Shown here: positions 1 through 7,404 of the stretch, piece by piece
Layout of the letters: every line of letters begins with the position of its first letter
Position numbering within the stretch: the stretch's first letter is position 1
NCBI GenBank assembly: GCA_003513895.1
Contig: DOSU01000014.1
Location: 42,011-54,803, forward strand
Direction: 5' to 3'
DNA length: 12,793 bases
Source of the DNA: Rikenellaceae bacterium
GTDB taxonomy: Bacteria; Bacteroidota; Bacteroidia; Bacteroidales; UBA932
Notes under the pieces: model-generated
What the model saw: the letters and a program-made list of their open reading frames with translations, nothing else
What the model was told of the DNA's origin: nothing
Database searches by the model: none
Made by a program: the position numbers and the translations under genes

Positions 1-423
1 CTTTACTCCCGACTCAAAATATTCTGCCACTCCGGAATCCTGCAGTTGTGTTTCGCATACTGCAAGAGATTTTATTGCCTGGCTGTATCCGTAGGTAAGG
101 CCTGCTCCTCTTGCTCTGTCGTTGCCTGCTCCGGTAGGAATTACCCCAATTGTAATATCTTGAGAAGGAATCTCTTTTTGCAGGAATATACCATTGACAA
201 TTTCATTGAGCGTTCCGTCCCCGCCAACTCCTATAATCTTCCTATATCCGTCCTTTATGGCTTTTACGGTAAGTTCTACTGTATGATATTTGTGCTCTGT
301 AAATTGGCAAGTAAACTCTAAATTGCTCCTATTCATCGTGTTAGAAATAAGCGGCCAATCGGAAAGACCTTTGCCATTTCCTGCTTTTGGATTTACAATT
401 ACCATCCAGCCACTTTTTTCCAT
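1..423 (-). CDS. Diacylglycerol kinase-family lipid kinase, N-terminal part (runs off left edge)
   Basis: This reading frame is open from an ATG at 421-423 to the window edge, giving 141 codons without the C-terminal part. The protein starts with a short hydrophobic strand and a nucleotide-loop segment VNPKAGNGKG (about residues 10-19). It then has GGDGTLNE at residues 67-74 and PTGAGND at 96-102, the hallmark motifs of the DAGK catalytic domain. The usual GTGND reads GAGND here. Members of this family phosphorylate lipids such as diacylglycerol, sphingoid bases or undecaprenol-like substrates on the cytoplasmic face of the membrane; the substrate cannot be told from this fragment. The gene is divergent from parA across about 100 bases that hold a promoter for each direction. 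The missing C-terminal half prevents a finer subfamily call. Confidence 0.9.
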   Translation of the reverse strand, partial: MEKSGWMVIVNPKAGNGKGLSDWPLISNTMNRSNLEFTCQFTEHKYHTVELTVKAIKDGYRKIIGVGGDGTLNEIVNGIFLQKEIPSQDITIGVIPTGAGNDRARGAGLTYGYSQAIKSLAVCETQLQDSGVAEYFESGVK

Positions 424-447
424 TATCACTACTGTTTTGTTATCCCG

Positions 448-455
448 CAAATGTA
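448..455 (-). promoter_or_regulatory. Predicted -7 element for the lipid kinase gene
   Basis: On the minus strand these bases read TACATTTG, an exact match to the Bacteroidota -7 consensus TAnnTTTG. Transcription would start around position 443 and give a leader of roughly 20 bases before the ATG at 423. No good -33 TTG is found at the expected distance, where the sequence is A/T only, so the assignment rests on the -7 box and its position. Confidence 0.5.
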
Positions 456-465
456 ATATATTTAG

Positions 466-494
466 TTTTGCTATAAAAAGATTTTGTAAATTTG
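466..494 (+). promoter_or_regulatory. Predicted promoter of the parA-parB operon
   Basis: TAAATTTG at 487-494 matches the Bacteroidota -7 consensus TAnnTTTG exactly. TTTTG at 466-470 could be the -33 element, with a spacer of 16 bases, a little shorter than usual. The start point would fall near 499, about 28 bases before the parA ATG at 527. This supports starting parA at 527 and not at the in-frame ATG at 290, which lies upstream of the promoter and inside the opposite gene. Confidence 0.55.
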
Positions 495-526
495 CAGTTT
501 ACGACTTAGTCTTCTGTAGAATTTAT

Positions 527-1297
527 ATGGGAAAAGTAATAGCAATCGCAAATCAAAAGGGAGGAGTAGGGAAAACTACTACTGCAATTAATCTTGCAGC
601 CTCTTTGGCCGTAATGGAGAAAACCACACTGATTGTGGATGCCGATCCTCAGGCCAACTCTACTTCAGGGTTCAATTTTGACCCCGATTCCACATCAAGG
701 CAAACTCTTTATGAGACTTTAATCGGAAAGGTTGAAATTGGAAACATAATGCTTGAGACCCAAATAAGCGGTTTAAAGCTGGTTCCATCTCACATTAACC
801 TTGTTGGAGCCGAAATTGAAATGCTTAACATTCCGGACAGGGAACTTGTTCTTAAAAAAGCAATTGAAACAATTAAGGATAAATTTGATTATATAATCAT
901 AGACTGTTCACCATCGCTTGGTGTAATTACAATAAACGCACTCTCGGCAGCAGACTCTGTTCTTATTCCTGTTCAATGTGAATACTTTGCACTCGAAGGA
1001 CTAGGAAAATTGCTCAACACAATCAAGCTTGTTCAAAACAGGCTTAATACTTCTTTGCAAATTGAAGGTTTCCTTCTTACGATGTTCGATGGCAGGCTAA
1101 GGCATGCAAATCAAGTGGTTGAAGAGGTTCGCACCCATTTTGGGGAGATGGTTTTCAATACAGTTATTCAGAGAAATGTAAGGCTTAGCGAAGCACCTTC
1201 ATTTGGGAAGCCGGTTATACTGCATGATGCCATTTCTGCAGGAGCAAACAACTATCTCAATTTGGCAAAAGAGATCATTAAAAAGAATACCAGGTAG
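527..1297 (+). CDS. parA: ParA/Soj chromosome-partitioning ATPase
   Basis: The 256-residue protein begins MGKVIAIANQKGGVGKTT. KGGVGKTT at residues 11-18 is the deviant Walker A motif of the ParA/MinD ATPases. IIIDCSPSLG around residues 123-132 (D126) is the Walker A' region, and PVQCEYFALEGL is typical of chromosomal Soj. In this family ATP-bound dimers coat the nucleoid and are released by ParB bound at parS, which moves the replication origins apart. The reading frame extends upstream to 290, but the added sequence is unlike ParA and overlaps the divergent kinase gene and the promoter, so the start at 527 is preferred. parB follows after 6 bases in the same presumed operon. Length is normal for chromosomal ParA. 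Confidence 0.97.
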   Translation: MGKVIAIANQKGGVGKTTTAINLAASLAVMEKTTLIVDADPQANSTSGFNFDPDSTSRQTLYETLIGKVEIGNIMLETQISGLKLVPSHINLVGAEIEMLNIPDRELVLKKAIETIKDKFDYIIIDCSPSLGVITINALSAADSVLIPVQCEYFALEGLGKLLNTIKLVQNRLNTSLQIEGFLLTMFDGRLRHANQVVEEVRTHFGEMVFNTVIQRNVRLSEAPSFGKPVILHDAISAGANNYLNLAKEIIKKNTR

Positions 1298-1303
1298 AAA
1301 TAT

Positions 1304-2203
1304 ATGAAGAAACCTGCATTGGGGAGAGGTCTTGGAGCCCTCATATCGGACGCGAACAACATGCCTTTCAACAGGCCTTCTACTTATGAAGGGCAGTCTT
1401 CGCCTGCATCAATTTCCGAAATTGCTACAGATCACATAGAAGCAAACCCGTATCAACCCAGAAGTACATTTGACAAGGATGCTCTTGATGAACTTGCAGC
1501 CTCAATTAAGCTTCTTGGGCTTATTCAGCCTATTACTGTAAGGGAGACATCACCCGGAAGATATCAGATTATAAGCGGAGAGAGAAGATTCCGGGCAGTG
1601 CAACTTGCCGGACTCACAAGTATTCCTGCATATATAAGAAAGGCAGACGACCAGGGCATGCTTGAGATGGCCATTGTCGAAAACATTCAACGCGAAAACC
1701 TGGACGCAATCGAAATTGCCTTAAGTTTTGAGAGACTTATTGAAGAGTGTAGTCTCACACAGGAACAAATGGCCGAAAGAGTCGGAAAAAAAAGAGCTAC
1801 AATAACAAACTATCTGAGACTTTTACGCTTGCCTGCTGAAATACAGCTTGCACTAAGAGCCGGAAAAATTACCATGGGTCACGCGAAGGCTATCCTGGTT
1901 ATTGACAATACTAACAAACAGATAAAGCTTTGCAATCAGGTGATTGAGCAGGATCTCTCTGTAAGAACAACAGAAGAGAAGGCAAAGAAAATTTCTTTGC
2001 CAAAAGGGGAAAAGAGATCAATTGAGCTACCTGTCGAACTGGATGAATCATATTTTAAAGTTCTTGAAATTGTAGGAAGGTACTTTAACAACAATGTCTC
2101 TCTAAAAAAGGACGAAAAAGGCGGAGGATCAATAACAATCAGATATTCAGGAGACAAAGAAATCTCAGAATTCCTCTCTGCACTTGAAAAACTAACTTTT
2201 TAG
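1304..2203 (+). CDS. parB: ParB/Spo0J chromosome-partitioning protein
   Basis: The 299-residue protein carries the ParB features in order: LGRGLGALI at 6-14, which in this family includes the ParA-stimulating N-terminus; NPYQPR at 48-53 opening the ParB/Srx CTP-binding domain; GERRFRA at 92-98 and ENIQR at 126-130, both contacting CTP; a helix-turn-helix for parS binding at about 151-172; and a C-terminal dimerisation segment. In known homologues, CTP-dependent clamps load at parS and spread along DNA, and they stimulate ParA. The gene starts 6 bases after parA and is probably co-transcribed with it. I found no good copy of the classical parS palindrome in this window, so loading sites must lie elsewhere or diverge. 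Confidence 0.97.
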   Translation: MKKPALGRGLGALISDANNMPFNRPSTYEGQSSPASISEIATDHIEANPYQPRSTFDKDALDELAASIKLLGLIQPITVRETSPGRYQIISGERRFRAVQLAGLTSIPAYIRKADDQGMLEMAIVENIQRENLDAIEIALSFERLIEECSLTQEQMAERVGKKRATITNYLRLLRLPAEIQLALRAGKITMGHAKAILVIDNTNKQIKLCNQVIEQDLSVRTTEEKAKKISLPKGEKRSIELPVELDESYFKVLEIVGRYFNNNVSLKKDEKGGGSITIRYSGDKEISEFLSALEKLTF

Positions 2204-2214
2204 AATAATATTTT

Positions 2215-3126
2215 GTGCGCAAGTTTACTATTGTTATACTCACACTCCTGGTATCATTGTCTGTGCGCGGACAGTTTCTGGGAAACATGCGTCAGGCCGG
2301 ACCTCCGGGCTCAGGAGAACAAAATAAAAATGAACAGGATAAATATAGGAAGCCCAAACCTCCCGAGTATACTTTAAAAAGATATTTTAAAAGTCTGGCT
2401 CATAAAGATTCGGTAAATCTTTCCAGGTTATGGTTCGGGTCAATTATTCTTCCGGGCACTGCACAAATATACAACAGGGATTACTGGAAACTTCCCGTAT
2501 TGTACGGAGGTATTGGAGGGTTTGTATACGGGGGTATACATTATAACGGTCTGTTTCATGAGACCGGAGAGAATAGCTACAGGCTTAAGAGAAATTTGTT
2601 TTATGCTGCGGCAGCTCTCACATACTGGGGAGGAATACTGGACGGAGCGGTTTCTTTCAAACATAACAAGGAGGTGCTTCCGGCAAGGGCTTCTATCTAT
2701 TCGGCCATGCTTCCCGGGCTGGGTCAGGCATATAACGGAGACTACTGGAAAATTCCAATTATATACGGCGGCTTTATTGCAACAGGCTATTTTATTTCCA
2801 GCAATAATCAGCAATACCGCTTCTACAAGGATCTTCACAATCAGGCAACTACTCCTGGCTCTGGCTACGACGGGAGAGCAAGTGCCGAAACTCTCAAGTA
2901 CTACCGGGATTCGTACCGGAGAATGAGGGACTACTCTATTCTTGCCGGAGTTTTAGTTTATGCATTGAATGTAATAGACGCGAATGTGTTTGCCCACCTT
3001 AAAAGTTTTGACATAAGCGACGACCTTTCTGCCTCTTTTAACCCGGCGTTCATTGAACCAATTGACAAAAGATTTACAAATAACATTAATCCTGCTTTGG
3101 GGATTTCTATCAATTTTACCTTTTAA
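2215..3126 (+). CDS. DUF5683 family membrane protein with a duplicated motif
   Basis: The 303-residue protein starts at GTG (2215), 11 bases after parB. An internal ATG would remove the signal-like hydrophobic N-terminus, so GTG is the better start. Residues 1-20 look like an export signal ending near RGQ, followed by a charged, proline-rich stretch. Two copies of the pattern PG..Q.YN.DYWK.P..YGG sit at residues 79-99 and 166-186, each beside hydrophobic segments, which suggests an internal duplication of a membrane-associated unit. The C-terminus ends in alternating hydrophobic residues with a final Phe (NFTF), as in some outer-membrane proteins. This family commonly lies between parB and mltD in Bacteroidota. 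Its function is unknown to me; the context hints at the envelope or at division. Confidence 0.8.
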   Translation: MRKFTIVILTLLVSLSVRGQFLGNMRQAGPPGSGEQNKNEQDKYRKPKPPEYTLKRYFKSLAHKDSVNLSRLWFGSIILPGTAQIYNRDYWKLPVLYGGIGGFVYGGIHYNGLFHETGENSYRLKRNLFYAAAALTYWGGILDGAVSFKHNKEVLPARASIYSAMLPGLGQAYNGDYWKIPIIYGGFIATGYFISSNNQQYRFYKDLHNQATTPGSGYDGRASAETLKYYRDSYRRMRDYSILAGVLVYALNVIDANVFAHLKSFDISDDLSASFNPAFIEPIDKRFTNNINPALGISINFTF

Positions 3127-3127
3127 G

Positions 3128-4813
3128 ATGCAAAATTATACTAACCTTTTTGGCAGAATCCGATTGATTCTATTTGCCACGACAGCTTTGATGCTTGTTT
3201 CCCCCCTTTTATCCGGACAGTCTTCACAAAAAAGGCTTTCCCGCAAAAGCCTGGAAAAGGAGGCAATTCAACTCAGAAAAACTATAGATTCGCTTAAACT
3301 GGAGATAGAGTCCAATGTAATTCCAATTTCCGATACCATAAGTGAAAACGACACGATAAATCCCGGAGGACTTGCTTTTTTTGACTCGGAGGACTTTGTT
3401 AACCCCTCGGTGTCTACAGATAGTCTTCTAAGCATTTGGTATGTTCAAAAAAATCTCTCAATTGATGATACATATTCTGTTAATCTTGAAACAGAAAATT
3501 TCACTTCAAGTACTCCCGATTCTGTTATAATCAAAAGGCTTAAAACTATAAACTCCTTTATTCCGCTGCCATACAACAATATAATTAAAAACCACATAAT
3601 TTTCTATACTCAAAAGATTCCAAATAAAATTGATCTTATTCTTGGTTTGTCCAGTTATTATCTGCCGCTATTTGAAGAAATTTTTGACCAGTATGATATC
3701 CCAAAAGAACTTAAAGTAATGGCCATTATCGAGAGTGCGCTCAATCCAAGAGCAACTTCCAGAGTAAATGCAAGGGGTATGTGGCAATTTATGTACAGAA
3801 CAGCGCTTCAATACGATCTCGAAATAAATTCTTATGTAGACGAAAGACTGGATCCTGTTGTATCGGCACATGCTGCAGCAAAATATCTTAAAGATGCCTA
3901 TACAATTTTCGGAGACTGGTCACTGGCAATTGCCTCATACAACTGCGGAGCAGGGAATGTGAATAAAGCAATTAGAAGAGCAGGCGGTTCAAGAGATTTC
4001 TGGGCAATATATCCTTATCTTCCAAGAGAGACAAGAGGCTATGTCCCTTCTTTCGTGGCAGCTTTGTACGCTTTAAATTACTACAAAGATCACGGCATTA
4101 ATCCAAGGAAAATGGAAATGCCTGCCCATGTGGATACTTTTCAAATTAAAAAACCGCTTCATTTTGAACAAATTGCGGAACTTGTAGGGATATCAAAACA
4201 AGAGATATCGGACCTGAATCCTCAGTATGTGAAAGACATCATTCCGGGGAATGACAAAAAAACATACATCCTTCAACTTCCTTATAACTATACTAATGCA
4301 TTTGTCGACAAAGAGAAGGAGATTTACACATATAAAGATTCCATCTTCTTTAACCCAATTGTTTTTAATGCAACTAAGGCCAGTACATCAATCAGCCAGT
4401 CTATAAATCATAGAGTTAAAAAGGGTGAAACGCTGGGACGAATAGCACAGAAATACGGTGTAAAACTATCCGACTTACAGCGCTGGAATAAGGTGAAATC
4501 CAACATTCGCATTGGTCAAGTGCTGGTTATACACAGAAATGTCCAGGTACCGGTAAATTCATCGTCAAAAGCAAAACTTGCTGCTGTGGCTGCTGTGGCA
4601 GATGGGCCTGCTGTTTCAGGAACTTCCGAACCGGAATCAGGCACAAAAAAAACTGGTTCATATTTAATGTATACAATAAAAAAGGGTGATACCTTATGGG
4701 AAATTTCCAGAAAATTTGATGGAGTTTCCCTTGATGATATTATGACAATCAACGGTTTTACCAAAAAAAGCAAAATAATGCCCGGTAAGAAGATTAGAAT
4801 CAAACCTATATAA
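3128..4813 (+). CDS. mltD: MltD-like membrane-associated lytic murein transglycosylase with LysM domains
   Basis: The start ATG at 3128 lies one base after the preceding stop; an upstream in-frame ATG at 3053 sits inside DUF5683 and is not preferred. The 561-residue protein has an N-terminal signal segment (about 1-31), a charged Ser/Asp-rich spacer, and an SLT catalytic domain at about 190-330. The likely catalytic acid is E202 in IIESALNP, followed by GMWQFM and ASYNCGAGNV. A degenerate LysM-like unit follows at about 345-395. Two clear LysM modules lie at about 428-471 and 515-561, separated by an Ala/Ser/Thr-rich linker that contains a 9-base tandem repeat (4580-4597). The enzyme should cleave glycan strands of peptidoglycan to 1,6-anhydro products in the periplasm, with LysM anchoring it to the wall. 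It is the last gene of the presumed par operon. Confidence 0.93.
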   Translation: MQNYTNLFGRIRLILFATTALMLVSPLLSGQSSQKRLSRKSLEKEAIQLRKTIDSLKLEIESNVIPISDTISENDTINPGGLAFFDSEDFVNPSVSTDSLLSIWYVQKNLSIDDTYSVNLETENFTSSTPDSVIIKRLKTINSFIPLPYNNIIKNHIIFYTQKIPNKIDLILGLSSYYLPLFEEIFDQYDIPKELKVMAIIESALNPRATSRVNARGMWQFMYRTALQYDLEINSYVDERLDPVVSAHAAAKYLKDAYTIFGDWSLAIASYNCGAGNVNKAIRRAGGSRDFWAIYPYLPRETRGYVPSFVAALYALNYYKDHGINPRKMEMPAHVDTFQIKKPLHFEQIAELVGISKQEISDLNPQYVKDIIPGNDKKTYILQLPYNYTNAFVDKEKEIYTYKDSIFFNPIVFNATKASTSISQSINHRVKKGETLGRIAQKYGVKLSDLQRWNKVKSNIRIGQVLVIHRNVQVPVNSSSKAKLAAVAAVADGPAVSGTSEPESGTKKTGSYLMYTIKKGDTLWEISRKFDGVSLDDIMTINGFTKKSKIMPGKKIRIKPI

Positions 4814-4827
4814 AACATTGAGGATGA

Positions 4828-6789
4828 TTAGAATTTTATCCTAGCTTCAATTTTAAAATCACTTTTAGAGGGTCCTGAAATTTCTTCGGGGCCCTCTCCT
4901 GTTTTATCTCTGTCGAAGTATCGGGTTTGGGCAATCCTTAGCCATAGAGTGAGCCACCGAAAAGTTTCCCACCTTAAATTGAGATAACCCCTAATGCCTT
5001 TTCCGTTAAATGCAGGTACAGAAAAGCCATATAATACATCCCTTTCATATGCATATATTCTAAGTTTCCAATCCGGGATATAAAATGATGCTACTCTCAA
5101 CGATGCACTAAATTTTCCGGAAGGAGAATTATATACCGGCTCACAATAAATCATCAATCCAAATTTGTTCTCTCCTTCTATTCCGTATGCACTTGTAATT
5201 TCGCCTCTTGCATTTAGTGCAAAAGCGTACGATGTTTCACATATACAATTAATCCTAAGCACATTTCCGCTATTTTTTGCTGTAAAGCGCACATATCCGC
5301 TTAATGGATTTTCGGAATTGTACTCTGCTTCGGCAATGAATTTACCCTCTTTCTCAAAAGGTTGCCAATCAAGGGAAGATGTTAAAATCCATTTTCGGTA
5401 TGTGTTCCATTTAACTCCGGCGGAAATTCCTCTCTCATCCTGAATTTTCCCCGCCGATGTATATGCTCCTCCAAAAGGAGAATAATAATTATTTGAATAG
5501 TAACGAACAATAGAAGACAATTCAAAGGATCCTGAAGGAGACCATACAGTTCCCGCAATAAAGGCAAATGAGCCCCCTATATCCATGGCAGCTTCTGAAA
5601 ACAACCTCGTCTTTCCCAAAACGGCATAAAAATCCAGACTTATATTTGCTCCGAGTGTTCCAAATTTTGCAGTTCGTGCCAATAAAACAGAATCTCTTCC
5701 AACATATGGCAATCCATATTTATAGAAAACCGTGGTTTGTCCAATTCTGAAGTTTTTTCCGGAAAAGCTTATGTTTTCTCCTGCAAGCGAAACTCTTAGC
5801 GAATGTTTCCGTTCAAGAGTAGTTTTCGTGTTATGCATTCCGGTTGTTAACAGAGATGTATAGCCTCCATCAATAATTCTTGCGTCTATGTATTTGTTTG
5901 ATATGAAGGCACTCACATTAAACTTGCCAAGTATTGCACTGGCCGCCAATCCCCTAAAGGAAATGTTTTCGTCTGTAGAACTATATTGAGTAATGCCGGA
6001 TTCACTCTTTTTAAAAGAAGAGGGTTCCCGAAACGAGTTAATTGAAAAAGAATTCCATAAAACCAGACCCTGAGCAAATCTTGCAGAAAAATCTCCGATA
6101 ATCACCCTTCTAAATATTCCGAGATCTTCTGCTGCAAGAGAGACCCCTATCAAGTCTGCGCCAATTTCACCGGGATCTCTTTCGGTAGTGAATGAAAACT
6201 TTATCCTCCCCGGATATTCATATTTGTACTGAAGATACTGTTTCCCGGGAAATGAGAGATATCTGCTGTTTGGGTTTCTTTCCCACTCTTCTGAAGAGAC
6301 AGGAGTATATCCATTTTGCTTTTCCAGTAATCTGCCCCATCTGAATAGCAGCTGGGACCTGGAGTCATTAATGAGAGATCGGAGAGAAACCGGAGAGGGA
6401 GAATCATTTGCGCTAAGCTTAATAAAGTGGCTTAACATCTCTGCAATTTTTCTGTCAAAACCGGGGACAAATGACAACTCGTCTATTGACAGTATATTTC
6501 CAAACTCTCTGCGGTAGTCTACAACCGATGATATCATAAATGAAGAGAACAGAGGAAGATGCTCCATCTCCTCAAAAGTGGCACTATTTATATCAATTGG
6601 GTTCTCGGCAAGGCTTTCCAGATACTCGACAGCCTCTTCTATCGAAGAGTTGTCGTTTTTAACCAACTCCTCCGAAATAATCTCTATTACTTTGTACAAC
6701 TGTGTGACCTCAACTCCCTGCCCGGTGTTTTGTGAATAAACAACCGCGCTGCACGCAATGTGCAGCAGAATAACAACCGCCCGCTTCAT
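4828..6789 (-). CDS. Exported helix-hairpin-helix protein with probable outer-membrane beta-barrel
   Basis: The 653-residue protein starts at an ATG preceded by a strong Shine-Dalgarno (AGGGGGAGAT), 34 bases after the purE stop, so it is probably co-transcribed with purE. Residues 1-20 form a signal peptide. Residues about 63-125 match the ComEA-type double helix-hairpin-helix (PIDINSATFEEMEHLP, then DELSFVPGF). The first hairpin, usually LPGIG, reads LPLFS and so lacks its DNA-contacting glycines. The rest, about 140-653, is rich in alternating aromatic/polar strands and ends in KIEARIKF, with a terminal Phe typical of outer-membrane barrels. I recognise the architecture as an uncharacterised Bacteroidota type. 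A role in DNA uptake, or the helix-hairpin-helix acting as a periplasmic protein-binding plug, are both inferences. The size and the strand pattern make a simple soluble ComEA unlikely. Confidence 0.75.
   Translation of the reverse strand: MKRAVVILLHIACSAVVYSQNTGQGVEVTQLYKVIEIISEELVKNDNSSIEEAVEYLESLAENPIDINSATFEEMEHLPLFSSFMISSVVDYRREFGNILSIDELSFVPGFDRKIAEMLSHFIKLSANDSPSPVSLRSLINDSRSQLLFRWGRLLEKQNGYTPVSSEEWERNPNSRYLSFPGKQYLQYKYEYPGRIKFSFTTERDPGEIGADLIGVSLAAEDLGIFRRVIIGDFSARFAQGLVLWNSFSINSFREPSSFKKSESGITQYSSTDENISFRGLAASAILGKFNVSAFISNKYIDARIIDGGYTSLLTTGMHNTKTTLERKHSLRVSLAGENISFSGKNFRIGQTTVFYKYGLPYVGRDSVLLARTAKFGTLGANISLDFYAVLGKTRLFSEAAMDIGGSFAFIAGTVWSPSGSFELSSIVRYYSNNYYSPFGGAYTSAGKIQDERGISAGVKWNTYRKWILTSSLDWQPFEKEGKFIAEAEYNSENPLSGYVRFTAKNSGNVLRINCICETSYAFALNARGEITSAYGIEGENKFGLMIYCEPVYNSPSGKFSASLRVASFYIPDWKLRIYAYERDVLYGFSVPAFNGKGIRGYLNLRWETFRWLTLWLRIAQTRYFDRDKTGEGPEEISGPSKSDFKIEARIKF
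4867..4910 (+). terminator. Possible terminator for the parA-mltD transcript, inside the convergent gene
   Basis: Bases 4867-4875 and 4889-4897 form a 9-pair stem with one G-U pair and a 13-base loop, followed by CCTGTTTTATC. The stem is strong but the U-tract is short and delayed. It lies in the 3' coding end of the convergent helix-hairpin-helix gene, where repeated Gly-Pro codons could also explain the symmetry. The opposite strand has no T-run after the hairpin, so if it works it does so for the plus strand only. Confidence 0.3.
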
Positions 6790-6823
6790 ATCTCCCCCTC
6801 ATTTTGTTATAAAAAATAAACTA

Positions 6824-7336
6824 TTATTTTACTTTGAATTCGTATTCGACCTTATTGAGTTCTTCGTTTGCTTTGACAATTTTACCTGCAAGATCGGCCT
6901 TAAAGCGTATCATCTGTTCCATCCTCAGAGGATCTCCCGTAGCCAGAATCTGCAGTGCAAGAATACCTGCATTCCTTGCTCCATCGAGAGCAACAGTAGC
7001 AACAGGAATACCGGACGGCATCTGCAAAATTGAAAGGATAGAGTCCCAGCCGTCTATCGAGTTTGAAGATTTAATAGGAACCCCTATAACAGGAAGCGGA
7101 GTCATTGCTGCAATTACACCGGGAAGGTGAGCTGCTCCGCCTGCTCCTGCAATAATTACTTTTATCCCTTTTGAAGCAGCATTTTTTGCAAAAGCAACCA
7201 CCTCCTCAGGCACTCTGTGGGCAGAAAGCGCATTTATCTCGAAAGGTACTTTCATCTCATTTAAAAAGTCGGCTGCCTGCTTCATAACCGTAAGATCTGA
7301 AGTGCTTCCCATAATAATGCTCACTAATGGATTCAT
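6824..7336 (-). CDS. purE: N5-carboxyaminoimidazole ribonucleotide mutase (class I PurE)
   Basis: The 170-residue protein begins MNPLVSIIMGSTSD. GSTSD at 10-14 binds the phosphate of the ribonucleotide, SAHR at 38-41 carries the family's active-site His, and AGAGGAAHLPG at 63-73 completes the site; QMPSGIPVATVALDGARNAG follows. These fit class I PurE, which converts N5-CAIR to CAIR in purine synthesis. No purK is in the window. An in-frame ATG 10 codons upstream (7366) was rejected because the predicted transcription start (about 7359) lies downstream of it and the added residues are not conserved-looking. The gene is divergent from hpt, and the helix-hairpin-helix gene follows it. Confidence 0.96.
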   Translation of the reverse strand: MNPLVSIIMGSTSDLTVMKQAADFLNEMKVPFEINALSAHRVPEEVVAFAKNAASKGIKVIIAGAGGAAHLPGVIAAMTPLPVIGVPIKSSNSIDGWDSILSILQMPSGIPVATVALDGARNAGILALQILATGDPLRMEQMIRFKADLAGKIVKANEELNKVEYEFKVK

Positions 7337-7352
7337 CCTAATTTCCGTTAAA

Positions 7353-7384
7353 TTGGTATAAGACAAAATTAATACTTAATTTCG
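7353..7384 (+). promoter_or_regulatory. Predicted promoter of hpt-adk-obg
   Basis: TTG at 7353-7355 and TAATTTCG at 7377-7384 are separated by 21 bases. The -7 box has one mismatch to TAnnTTTG (C for T). A start near 7389 would leave a leader of about 16 bases before the hpt ATG. The region overlaps the purE promoter almost completely, so polymerase could probably occupy only one of them at a time. Confidence 0.45.
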
Positions 7385-7394
7385 CGGGCACAAA
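7364..7394 (-). promoter_or_regulatory. Predicted promoter of purE
   Basis: Read on the minus strand, TTTG (7394-7391) is followed after exactly 19 bases by TAATTTTG (7371-7364). This matches both the -33 and the -7 elements of the Bacteroidota sigma-ABfr consensus. The start point would be near 7359, leaving about 23 bases to the ATG at 7336. It is the best promoter match in the window. Confidence 0.7.
7366..7382. repeat. 17-base perfect dyad between the purE and hpt promoters
   Basis: AAATTAA, a 3-base spacer TAC, and TTAATTT form a perfect inverted repeat centred on 7374. Each arm overlaps one of the two opposing -7 boxes, so the symmetry covers both promoters equally. It may be a binding site for a dimeric regulator or simply the result of two symmetrical A/T-rich -7 boxes. 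Confidence 0.6.
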
Positions 7395-7404
7395 TATTTT
7401 TTTT

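Noticed and set aside
290..526. N-terminal extension of parA by 79 residues
   Set aside because: It overlaps the divergent kinase gene and the promoter, and the added residues are unlike ParA; MGKVIAIANQKGG is the normal N-terminus.
2550..2565. parS-like palindrome (TGTTTCA then ATGAGAC-like bases)
   Set aside because: Only about 10 of 16 positions match the classical parS, and the right half is poor. I saw no better site in the window.
4821..4842. Hairpin AGGAT/ATCCT between mltD and the convergent gene
   Set aside because: A 5-pair A/T-containing stem with a 12-base loop and no T-run after it.
6750..6789. Lipoprotein signal on the helix-hairpin-helix protein (Cys13)
   Set aside because: The residues before the Cys (HIA) do not fit a lipobox; a signal peptidase I site near VYSQ fits better.
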